64,000 nt of DNA from positions 14,687,060 through 14,751,059 of the forward strand of contig OX442314.1 in the NCBI GenBank assembly GCA_949358305.1, in the 5' to 3' direction. Made by a program: the position numbers and the translations under genes. This document shows positions 51,431-61,874 of the stretch, one piece after another; position 1 is the first letter of the stretch; every line of letters starts with the position of its first letter. Under the pieces are notes generated by a model that was given only the letters and a program-made list of their open reading frames with translations, did not search any database and had not been told where the DNA came from. Origin of the DNA: Strigamia acuminata (Eukaryota > Arthropoda > Chilopoda > Geophilomorpha > Linotaeniidae).

Positions 51431-51520
51431 TCTTTTACATATTTATTCACATCTCGGCTTTAAATAATCAAAATATAATCAAAATACAAAATAATCTTCA
51501 AAAAAAACCCTTTTTCAAAA

Positions 51521-52125
51521 TTAAAGTGATTGGGTAGCTTTGCCCTTAATGGTTTTTCCTTTAGTTGCTTTCTTGTCTCGTTTCTTTAACGAATCCATAT
51601 TTCCTTTGAGCACACTGGCATACGCCTGGGAATAAGCAAAATCAAGTAAGTCATAACGAATGATTATTAAGGTCAACAAACAACGTACCAACTGGAATTT
51701 ATTGATGTCCTTGGCATGGATCTGTTAATGAGCACAAAATAATCATAATCTGTGGCAGGTGTTAAAAATATTTTTCATACCACTGTGCTTATTTTCTTAT
51801 TTCCCAATTTTGCTCTAATTAAACATTTATACTCGGAAGGAGGTGAGGGTAAATTCCTGGGTGTTTTAGAAACCGGTTTTGATCTACCGTCGTCTAAGAT
51901 TGAAAAAAAAAAAAGTGAAAACACGTCAACACGACACAAATCAAATCCATATTTACATCTTTTCATGGTTATGCTCAGAGATCCTGTCTGTCTAGACTTT
52001 TGGAACAGTCGTGTAAGTTCGCTCAAAAACTAAGAAGAGAAAATTATTGTTGAATTAAATGTGTTTTGCAATTAATATTGCTGTTAAGTGTGAATACTAA
52101 CGGTGTCGTTTTCCAAAATCGCCAT
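51521..52125 (-). CDS. SRP14: Signal recognition particle 14 kDa protein
   Basis: Minus-strand exons in coding order are 52125-52102, 52029-51957, 51893-51781, 51721-51689 and 51625-51521, giving 115 aa with every phase consistent. The protein starts MAILENDT, then FLSELTRLFQKSRQTGS, ITMKRYDGRSKP, YKCLIRAKLGNKKIST, IHAKDINKFQLAYASVLKG, and ends in a Lys-rich tail. These blocks match human SRP14 (136 aa) along the whole fold; the difference in length is mainly the alanine-rich tail of the human protein. SRP14 pairs with SRP9 on the Alu domain of SRP RNA and slows elongation while the ribosome is delivered to the ER. The gene lies tail to tail with the kinesin and head to head with SAE1. AATAAA on this strand is at 51447-51442. 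Confidence 0.96.
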
Positions 52126-52214
52126 CTTGGATTTGGAAGTGTAAGTCTGTTGCTAGCTCACAATCATCTTCCGCTTTTTTTCTAGCAACAGAATAAAACT
52201 CCTTCTCGGATCAA
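52126..52214. promoter_or_regulatory. Bidirectional promoter of SRP14 and SAE1
   Basis: Only 89 bp separate the two initiator codons, so both genes must start from one shared region. There is no TATA box. The SRP14 start on the minus strand reads CCAAGATGGCG. The SAE1 second ATG reads AAAATGGCGGAA. Both resemble the YY1 element AAGATGGCGGC, which in animals often overlaps the start codon of housekeeping genes. Confidence 0.7.
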
Positions 52215-53705
52215 ATGAAAATGGCGGAACTTTCAACACAGATTAGTGAAGACGAAGCAGCTTTGTACGATAGACAAATTCGTTTGTGGGGTTTAGATGC
52301 GCAGAAAAAGTTTGTACAGAATGAAACACGAATATACAATTTAAATTAATTCATGAACTTTATTTCAGACTACGAACCTGTCGAGTTTTATTGGTCGGAG
52401 TGAAAGGACTAGGAGCAGAAGTAGCTAAAAATCTCATTTTAGCTGGTATAAAATCTTTAACACTCTTAGATAGTGAAAATGTAATATAACATTTGATTTA
52501 TTTAACGTCATAAATGTTTGAAATACGTATTTTTTTTATTAAAGGTTTCCGCGGAAGATTTATGCGCTCAGTTTTTCGTGCTGGCGCCTCAAATTGGACA
52601 AAACGTATTGATATTTTGAAATTTTGTTGTTGTTGAAATTTTATTTGTTTGTTTTTATACGTAGCGGGCTGTTTCGTCCGTCGCACAAGCCCAGCAATTA
52701 AATCCTATGGTCGATGTGACTGCAGATTCAGAAAGTCTTTCGCAAAAAGCAGATGATTTTTTATTAAACTTTGATGTCGTGATTATGACAAACTCGACGA
52801 AAGAAGACATGATTCGAGTTGACAATTTCTGTCGCAAAAATGAATTGAAATTTTTTGCTGGAGATGTGTTTGGATTTTTCGGGTTTTCATTTGAAGATTT
52901 GCATAATTACACGTTTGTTGAGTGAGTAGTGTTTTCAAATTATAAATCCAGGTTTTGAAAACAATTATTTGCAGAGAAATTAAAGGATATTTTGATGAAA
53001 ATGATACAAAGCAGAAAGAACAACAAACGAAATTCATTAAAAAAGTAAACAATTTTTATTCTTTAATTAAAATAAATATGTAAAATAATATTCTGATTAC
53101 ATTTTTCAGACATTGAAGTTCACAAGTTTAGAAGATGCACTGGAAAAGGATTGGTCTAGTGAAGATTGTTCGCATCAATTGAAGAATTTATCCAGCTCGT
53201 ACTTAATTTTACGGAGTAATTGGTTGCATGTAATGATTAAATTATTTACGAAGATTTACAGTATTTTTGTTTTAGCTCTACTACAATTTCGTTCCACGAA
53301 AGGTTACAGACCCTCATTAAACAGCAGCAATGAAGATTCAACTAACTTATGCAGTTTAAACGATCAGTTATTAGAGAAGATTGGCATCAGCAAAGATCGT
53401 GTCAACACCAAAATATTTTGGTTTGTGTTAAAAAACAAATTAATTGGTTGTTTAATTAACTCTCTATTTATTTTAAAAGGTCCGTATTTGCAGAACTCAG
53501 TCCGGTATGCGCAGTTGTTGGTGGAGTTTTAGCACAGGAAGTTATCAAAGTAAGTGATTGAACGTTTTCAGTCATTTTAAAAGTTGATTCGATTTTTTTT
53601 CTTTTTTTACAGGCAATTTCATGCAAGGATACTCCACACAACAATTTTTTCTTTTATAATGCTGAAGAGGACAGTGGAATTGTTGAGTTTATCGGAAACA
53701 ATTGA
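52215..53705 (+). CDS. SAE1: SUMO-activating enzyme subunit 1 (AOS1)
   Basis: Nine exons: 52215-52309, 52369-52480, 52545-52604, 52665-52921, 52975-53044, 53110-53215, 53276-53420, 53480-53549 and 53613-53705. They give 335 aa, against 346 in human. The in-frame ATG at 52221 has the stronger context (A at -3, G at +4) and may be the real start, giving 333 aa. Family blocks run from end to end: LYDRQIRLWGLDAQKK, VLLVGVKGLGAEVAKNLILA (glycine-rich E1 fold), LNPMVDV, FFAGDVFGFFG, LEKDWSSED, SPVCAVVGGVLAQEVIKAIS and the C-terminal CKDTPHNNFFFYNAEEDSGI. SAE1 is the non-catalytic half of the SUMO E1. With UBA2, which holds the catalytic Cys, it adenylates SUMO in the nucleus. AATAAA at 53851-53856 follows the stop. 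Confidence 0.96.
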
Positions 53706-54540
53706 AGCAATTTATCCATTATCAGACAGTAAATTATTCAATCATTCATTTTTCATATTTGGATTGGTTATATCGTTTGTAAAATTACATAAAATACACT
53801 GAAAACAGCATTATTGTTTGTCCATTTTTGTAATTAAAAAGAAAATTTCGAATAAAAGTTTGTCACAAAATTGAGAAGATTTTCTTAGTTTTTTCCTAAA
53901 ATAACAACCGTGAACATTCGGAATTTATAAAATAAAGAGGAAAATAATATTTAATAAAAGATAAAATTTAATTTAAAATAATTGAACAATAATCAGTGAA
54001 AATACATCCAAGAAATAATTATTTTTAAATAGCTAGTGAGACTTTAAAAAAAAATAAAAAAAACAATCTCACGTTTTAGATTCTGGTTTTACAGACATTC
54101 AACTCAAAAAACTATTCCTCAATTAAAACAGGAAACATTAATTTCATTTTTTAAAACTGAAATGATGGCCATTGGCGATTTAAAATGTGAATCTGGTCAC
54201 GAGATGGCGCTTGTTAGACAGAAATGTTGTCATCGCTCCTTTGGTTTGTTTTTTCTTCTTATTATTACAATAGTTAATGGACTTATTTAGGTAATAGAAA
54301 CCACTTGAATTTACATAACTTTCCTCAAATTAAATTTACTAGTTACTTTCAGCATAGAATAACTTTGGACATCAACTTAACATATCAAGAGGGATTTATT
54401 CACACCGTAATTATACATCTCAAATGCTCAAACCCATAATTAATACATCTGTTGTGTGTGTGTGCTGAATTGTTCGGGTTAATATTCGCTTAGGTCCGTC
54501 TATATAATTACTCCGTGATCTTTCCGTTTGCAACTACTGC
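53706..54540. other. Intergenic DNA between SAE1 and the formin
   Basis: It contains the SAE1 poly(A) signal AATAAA at 53851-53856. The rest is AT-rich with no coding potential seen. A (TG)n-like TGTGTGTGTG lies near 54453. Confidence 0.55.
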
Positions 54541-54815
54541 TATTCGAAAGTCGAAAGTTGTATATTCAACATGGACGTGTAAGCAGACTACAAAAATATT
54601 GATTTTTACCTCGTGAATGGTGAGTGCGCTTGCGCTTTCTCTGCCGAGCAGTTTTAATTTATATATACACGCAATTAAATAAAAACAATTTGCACAAACT
54701 TAATTTGAAACTTTTTTTTTTATACAGTTAAACTCTCATAGAACTCTCATCAAGAATTCATGCCACTCACAACCTTCAGGTCAACAACACTCACGATTAA
54801 TTTTTTTTCCTCCTG
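54541..54815 (+). promoter_or_regulatory. Formin 5' UTR with an intron and upstream ATGs
   Basis: A strong donor (GAATG then GTGAGT, GT at 54620) and a strong acceptor (T-rich tract, then CAG at 54725-54727) define a 108-bp intron just before the start codon, so exon 1 appears untranslated. ATG 54571 opens a three-codon uORF (MDV). ATG 54617, spliced to 54728, opens a longer uORF overlapping the main start in another frame. The TSS is not visible. Confidence 0.5.
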
Positions 54816-57800
54816 ATGTTTCAAGAAGCCCGCGACGTTCCAGTATCGCCCGGTGCACGCGATGAGGCGGGGGCCCTGGAAACTCTTTACCAGGATTCCT
54901 GGAACCAGGATTTCACCGACTGCTTGTATTGGAAGGTTGAATTACCAGACATACACCAAGAAATTGGACGTTTTTTTAATGAAAATGGCACCGAATCCCA
55001 CAAATCTACACTAGAAAATAAGGAAAAAAAGCCGGTCAAATGTACCGTTGATAAACTGTACGAATTGAACCACTGCGGTGACAAATTTGCAGACCCCTAC
55101 TCGTCCTTGCAGGGACACTTGACCAAAGGTTTGAAAAGACGTTTGAGTGATGTTGGTTACGAGTTGGTTACGGCAATTCCCGTTTTAACTACCACAGATG
55201 AAGAGAATAATCACAATAACAACAAAACATTATTCGAATGGGAAGAGAATGAAGAAAATTGCATTTTCAACTTCAGTCAACCTGTAAAAAACAAAGAATT
55301 ATCAAACAGCGTACAATTACCCGACTTTGTTTCGTCCTGCCAAGAATTTGAAATGGGTAACCTGCAATCAGGCGACAACAAGAAACACAAGGGGCTGCTG
55401 AAGGAAGCGAAGGAGAAAGAGAAAGGGAGTCCCCGACTTCGACGCATGTTCCATCGGGACAGTGATGTCAGCCGAAGCGGTAAAGCGGAAAGGGGGAGTG
55501 TGCGAGTGTCGAGCGGATATTCGAGGCCACCACCACCATCGAAATTCAGCCAGGTGAAACAGCTTGGTTCGTCTGACGGGCAAGCTCCACTGGTGACAGC
55601 CGAGGACATAGTTTCGAGCAAGGAAACGCTCAGTTCTGACTCGTTAACGAACGAGTCCCACAGACAAAACGCTCGGAATGCCGTGTCCACGAGTGCGTCT
55701 TACGAAACACCTCCTAGTGGCGGCATGTCGTTCGAATCGGTGTTTTTCGAACCGACAGATGTCGTGGCACCCGGTGCAGCCAACCATTTGATACTCGCGA
55801 TGCCACTCTACCTGGAGACACACCTGGATGCCCACAGCCCACATGAGGATTCGACCTTAAAGGGCTCTTCCATCGGCAGCAGTTGTGACATTTTGACGAG
55901 TGACACTCTTGAAATCAGAGATATTGATGTGACGTTCATGCCGATCGAGTTCAAGAGCGAGACGTCGTTGAAGAAGTCCGAGTTTGACACTTCGTCGTTC
56001 ATTACGTCGGGAGAGTCGGCGAGTGGCCGTGCGTCGGCCGACGATTTTGATATTAATGACAGTTGTTCGCTGGATTTTGTTAGCCAATCTTCGATTAGCG
56101 AGCGCTTAGAAAATGGAAAAGGGATCAGTCAGTCGCCGTCGTTTACGATTTCGAGGCACAAGAAGATCGAGTTGCAACCTACGAAATTCAGCGCACCGTG
56201 CACGCCTGTCAAATTAGTCAGCAGCAGTCATGAACATTTGTTGGACGAAAAGGAGTCTCGCCATCGACGGTATTCGTCAATTAGTGACATGCCGATTACG
56301 GAACAAAGTAACGTGTTGAGGAAAGTTGCATCACTCACTTTGGATAAGCAAACTATCGAAGAGAAAGTATCCAAACCGAAATTTGTACCGGAGAAACTGG
56401 ATTTTAAAATATATGAAAAATTTGAAGGTTGAAATACAAATATATTTATTTAAAAATATATATATATGTTTTATATTGTTTTTTAAATTTATTTTACAGG
56501 TCAAATGTTAATTAATTGGTACTGCTCGGCGTTTACGGAGGATCACTACTTACATTATCTTTTATCCAAACAAGATCTTAAGATTTTGGCTACTCAATTT
56601 TGTACTTATTTATTGGCTGCCGGAGTGTTGCAGCAAATAGAAGACATCGAAGCGCCGTGTGAATCGCTATTTAGGGTATGTTATTGATAAAATTAAGTTA
56701 AACTGGAGTTTTTATTCTTATTTTTTTACAGCCCGATCTTATGTATTATTGGACTCATTCCGAAGTTCCTACATTGTCAACACCTTTACCTGGTAAATTA
56801 AACACTCATCTATGGCCGCCACCTCACTCAAGCACGGAAAGTGTTTCCAGAGATGCTAGTTTAAAATACACGGAAGCAGGTTGGAAAATAAAATAAAATA
56901 AAGTTATACACTATACAATAATAATATATTTTTAAAAGTATCTACTGATGATATATCCGGAGGTACAGCTTGAAATATTGTTTATTTGTTGGAATTTTTA
57001 TTTTTATTTTATAAAATGTTATTTTTTTATTATTTTTATTTTTTAAATTATTTTTTAAATTAAATTTTAGACTTACAAGCTGTGATGCTGGGACTACAAA
57101 AGGAGAGAACAGAAACTGTTGATGACTACGAGGTAATTTTCCAAAGTTGTTGTGGGTATAAATTAGCGAATTGAGTCAGAGTTCAGTGATGCGCGTAATT
57201 ACAATTTGCGCACACTATTTAAGTAGTTTTAATTGGGTCATTGTGTTGTATTTGTTCAGAAACGACATGAAGCTGCTATTGATAACATTCGAACCGATTA
57301 CAGCAAGATGCTCGGCGACTGTGAAGACAAGATAAGAAAGCTGGAGCGGGAAGTTGAAAAATATCAAACTCTGAACGACATCCAAGCGCTTACTGAACGA
57401 GTTCAAGCCGACTTTGCCATTGATGAGTCATCGAATGTCAATTTGTCACACGACCGTCCACCACCACCACCACCACCTTTACCGTCTGAAGACGGAACTC
57501 CAGGACCACCTCCACCACCACCACCACCTCCGTTTCCGATCCTTTCATCCGATGCTTTTGCTCCACCACCACCACCACCACCTCCACCTCTCGTACCTTT
57601 GATTGGACCTCCACCACCGCCACCACCTCCACCACCTCCACCTTTTGTTGGAGGGGGACCACCGCCGCCGCCTCCACCACCACCACCTAATGCCGGAGGT
57701 GGGCCGCCGCCACCTCCTATGCCCGGTGTACCAATGCCTCCTCTTCTGCCACCAGGTTCTGGAATTCCTTCTCCCCCATCAGGTAATTTTCCATCTTCAC

Positions 57801-60062
57801 CAAAATCAATTCACACTAATGGACCAGCGCCATTGCCACCTCCACCTATTGGGGGATGGTTTACACCGCCAGTAGTTCGTAAGTCATGTTAAAATGTGGA
57901 TAATTGAGTACTTATGTTTATTTTTAATTTTATCTTATACAGCGCTTCGGAAACAGCCAATTACTCCAAAAACAGCTATGAAACCATTATTTTGGAGTAG
58001 GATACAAATAATTGAGGATGCAGTGTGAGTTTATATACATTTGATGAATTTTTTTTTAATTTTATTAATTTTTATTTTTTTGGTAAATTTTTTTGTTTGT
58101 AGTAAACCGGAATCGAGTGAACAATCGTTTTGGAAAAAATTAGAAGAAGCTCCGTTAAGCAGTTGGGATGATTTTGTAGATTTGTTTTCTAGACAAGTGA
58201 TTGAGAAAAAGCCCATGGCTAAAAAAGTGACCAAAGCTACGAAAAAAAAGGTATATACTGCAGGATAATTAATTTTTAGGTGTTGAGAATATCTTTTAAC
58301 TGTAAATTGTTATTTTAGGCGGCTAAAATTCTTGACAGTAAAAGGTCTCAAATGGTTGGCATTTTGGTTTCGAGTTTACATTTGGAGATTTCCGAGGTGG
58401 AAAATGGTGAATTATAACTTTAGTTGTTGGTGTTATTGAATGCTAATAGTTAATTTGTTGTTTGATAAAAAGCTGTTTATAATTTTGATACGTCTGTGCT
58501 GGATTTGGAGGCATTACAAAAAATATATGAAGCAGTAAGTTATGATGAGATTCGTTGGATAAAGGCTTTGTATCTGACTTGTGAGTTATTTCGTGTTTAC
58601 AGCGAGGTACTGCGGATGAAATAGTCGCAATCAAGGATCACGTTGCAAAAAATCCAGAAGATCCTTTGGATAAGCCTGACCAGTTCGTTTTATGGGTTTT
58701 AATGGGAAATAAAAATTAATTAATACATTTTTTCTTTTCTAAATGTCAGATTTGTACATGATTTATCAAATATTCCTCATTTTGCCGATCGCATTTCTTG
58801 CTTCATGTTTCAGTCTTCATTTTCTGAAGGGATGGGTTCGATTGAAAGTAGACTAAATAATTTGAAATTTCTTTGCCATGTGAGTAAAATAAGATAAAGT
58901 TTTCAAAAAAGATTACCAATGGTATGAAATAAATTTTTGTTTTTGTTTTTTCAACAGAGATTGATGACTGGTGAAAGTGTACAGAAAACATTTGGAATAA
59001 TTTTAGCATTAGGAAATTATATGAATGGAGGAAATAGATCTAGGGGTCAAGCTGATGGTTTTGGATTGGAGATTTTATCAAAGTTAAAAGACGTGAAAAG
59101 CAAGGTAGTGCTTTTAATCGATTTTCTTTTTAAATTTTGCTTATTCCATTTGTTTTTACTTTAGGAAAACTCAATCACTCTACTTCATTATATAGTAAAG
59201 AAGTATATCGAAGAATTTGACTCGGAAAATGCTGGATCTGATAAAGCGCAATTGCCGTTACCGGAACCATCAGACATCGAAAAAGCAGCACTTGTGAGAT
59301 TCGAAGAAATAGAACAGGATTTAACAAAATTAAACAAAGAACTAATCGGTATATTTACTGGTCACAACGTTGTTCAAGTTATCATTATTTTGTCTTTTTA
59401 AGAATGCGAAATGCGAACTGAGAAAATTATTGCAGCGACTGATGAAGATCACTTACAACCGTTCAAAGACAACATGACGTTATTTTTGAGCAAAGGTAAA
59501 TAATAAAGCGTTATAATTTGTAAACATCGATGCATTTTAGAGTTCTTTTTGCAGCGAAAGAAGAGCACTCGGAACAACAAGAGAATTTAGAAGAATGCAA
59601 ACAAAAGTAACTAAATTTGTGTATGATTATTTACTAATAGAAATGAATAATGTTTATTGGTTTAATCTTTAGTTTTATTGAAGTTTTGTATTATTTTCAA
59701 TGGAAAGGCAACATAAATGATACTCAACCCAAAGATTTCTTTTCCGTTTGGATTTTATTTTGCAATGATTTTAAAGAGATTTGGAAAAAGGAACAACAAC
59801 GGATACTTAAGAAGCAGTGAGAAAAAATTACAATTTATGCAAGAGAACTTCTAGAGTCTAAAAATTATAATAATTAGATTGGAAGAAGCGCAAAAGAAAG
59901 TAAAGAAAATTAAAGAAGAAAAGATGGCTAATGTCACTCCTGTCAAGGCAAAGAAGTCGGGATTGGTGCGTCGAGTTTAATCTTCAGTAAAAGTGATTAT
60001 TTGATTGTATTTTATTTTTTACTGTTTAGAAAGCTAAACTGTTAGCCAAAAGAAAAGAATAG
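54816..60062 (+). CDS. FMN: Formin of the FMN/Cappuccino class
   Basis: Nineteen exons: 54816-56427, 56500-56675, 56732-56879, 56939-56962 (24-nt micro-exon), 57071-57132, 57260-57878, 57943-58024, 58103-58250, 58319-58406, 58473-58534, 58603-58682, 58750-58879, 58958-59104, 59165-59348, 59403-59495, 59555-59606, 59673-59816, 59878-59965 and 60030-60062, giving 1323 aa. The first 537 residues are largely disordered, with [14 protein letters not shown] at Met180 (55353). A conserved helical block ([20 protein letters not shown]) and a short coiled coil precede FH1, a run of proline repeats at about 740-878. FH2 spans about 881-1285, with the lasso [10 protein letters not shown], the core [14 protein letters not shown] and the signature [20 protein letters not shown]. 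The tail ends in basic [15 protein letters not shown], resembling the Spire-binding FSI of FMN proteins. Formins of this class nucleate and elongate actin filaments with Spire, for example in oocytes. The weak start context (C at -3) leaves the N-terminus open. Confidence 0.93.
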
Positions 60063-60729
60063 AGCAATTGCGAAGCAATACGTGACGTTTGATGGAAACT
60101 TGGGGACATTTTGCTTGAATTTACAAGTTTAACAACATTTGGAAGAATCTCAGGTGTTTTATTTTAATTATTTTATTTTGGTTTTAAATATTTTTATTTA
60201 AAGACATCTTTCCTTCTGAAATTTATTTTTGACGCATTTAACGACAATTTCACCGTAAATACTTTGTCATTTACAAATCAGGATTTGTTTAATTATACGT
60301 TATTACCAAAGTCAAGTTAAAATGTTATTGTTTTTCATTATTTTTTCTTTGTTTCGAAAAATGTGATATAGAAATGTTGGTTTGTATATAATACAATCAA
60401 AAGTGGTAATTTATACGATTTGTAAATAGATGGAAAAATTAAAAGCAAATAATTTTGTACTAAGTACAATTTTGTACTCTCGAATTCTGTACGAATTACT
60501 CGAAATTGCAGTAGATTGAAATGAATTTATTAAACTATGGAGAAATAAGTTAACAGTGTGGAAAAGAAATACAAACGAATTACGAAAAGATAATCTCAAA
60601 TGCTTACAACGTTTTACGGTTTAGAATGATTGATTATATTAATTACAATTATAAACCAATACATAACTCTACAAAAATTTAATTCTCAAATTAAATTAAA
60701 TACGTCAATTTAACAGAAGTTCAACACCA
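60063..60729. terminator. Convergent 3' region of the formin and 7B2
   Basis: The formin stop (60062) and the 7B2 stop (60730, minus strand) face each other across 667 bp of AT-rich DNA. On the minus strand AATAAA lies at 60531-60526, a fit for the 7B2 3' end. No AATAAA was found for the formin on the plus strand here, so it may use a variant hexamer. Confidence 0.5.
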
Positions 60730-61874
60730 TCACATAAACTTTGGAGCTTTCTTAGCAACAATTGGCAACTTTTCACCCTGCAAATAAGGATTAACCTTCT
60801 GCAAAGAAAACAAAGTAAAATTAATATATCGCTAATGATTCTGCAATTTGAACTCACCGAAGGTTCGTTTTTAAACTTTTGAAATTCGTGAAAAAAATTC
60901 TCTCTTGGTTCTGGTTGATAGTGTTTTTTAGCAACCATATTCTTATGTTCGTTATGCTCCTAACGATATTTTTTTCAATTTAAAAACAAGAAATAAATGA
61001 ATTCAATGAAAAATACTACATCAAACTCTTCCATGATCTTGTCTAGAGCATGGCTCATAACACCTTCGTTCTGGATTGATTGTGCCAGAGCACTGATCTC
61101 GCTGTCACGAGTCGATGTTGGACAATCGAACATGTGCTCAGTGTCGCACATGCACTCTTGCGCAGCTTGATAGTTGCGACTAAATGCTGCGCTGTTGACA
61201 AAGTTTTCCAAACACCCATCTTCATCTGCAATTTTTAATTTAAAAAATTGAATTGAAATAATCTAATAATTCCAACTTGCAAACTCACGCGTGTATCCTT
61301 TAGGACACGGATTAGGCGGATTGCAATAGGCGGGTAAAACACTATCACTCTTAATTTCTTGTACATTTTTAATACTTCCGTCAGGTTTCAGATGCTGTTT
61401 TCCTTCTCCCGCACCGCCTGTAATGACACTCGATTAGAGCATCACTTATTATTACATTTTATACGGGGTGGGCTTGCCTGCCATGTATTGATGCCCCCAA
61501 AGTGAGCTGTGCTGCAAGTACTCTTGATCGCGGATCATTGTGTCTAGCGTGTCATAATCTGGCTGAAATCGACGGTCGTTATCAAATTCTTTAGGAACGC
61601 GACTTCTTTCACGTTCATCATCAGTTACTCCACTGTGAAGTTTAAAAAATATAATATTGTTGCTTAATTTTTATTTTTGTTACTAAAGTTTAAATACAAC
61701 TCACGAATCAGATGGAAGCTCGAGATAATCGTTAGTGGCTTCGCCCATCTTAGCCACGACTTCTCTAAGAAGTGCATCAGTTAAGGTGTATGGCGCGTCA
61801 TGGTATATGTGTGCACGCGCGTGATAAACCCAAAGTACCAGCAGAAATAAAATCCTAGGTTGAATTATAACAAT
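60730..61874 (-). CDS. SCG5: Neuroendocrine protein 7B2 (secretogranin V), PC2 chaperone; first coding exon unresolved
   Basis: Minus-strand exons in coding order are 61874-61705, 61632-61478, 61417-61289, 61225-61020, 60959-60858 and 60798-60730, giving 277 codons. Introns are only 59-72 bp. The first exon shown encodes a hydrophobic signal-peptide core (ILFLLVLWVYHARAH) after an acceptor at 61876-61875. The initiator Met is either in an unplaced upstream exon or at 61985 if that intron is retained. Diagnostic parts are GGAGEGKQHL, the Pro-Cys motif CNPPNPCPKGY, EDGCLEN, and the C-terminal peptide VNPYLQGEKLPIVAKKAP, whose AKK corresponds to the PC2-inhibitory dibasic. 7B2 escorts pro-PC2 through the secretory pathway and keeps it inactive until the granule. 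Unlike vertebrate 7B2 (RRKRR), the residues before VNPYLQG are NEPSK, with no furin consensus. The intron at 61477-61418 has a GC donor. Confidence 0.93.

Noticed and set aside
57414-57875. His-rich and Val-rich frames overlapping the formin FH1 region
   Set aside because: Out-of-frame readings of the CCA/CCT proline repeats.
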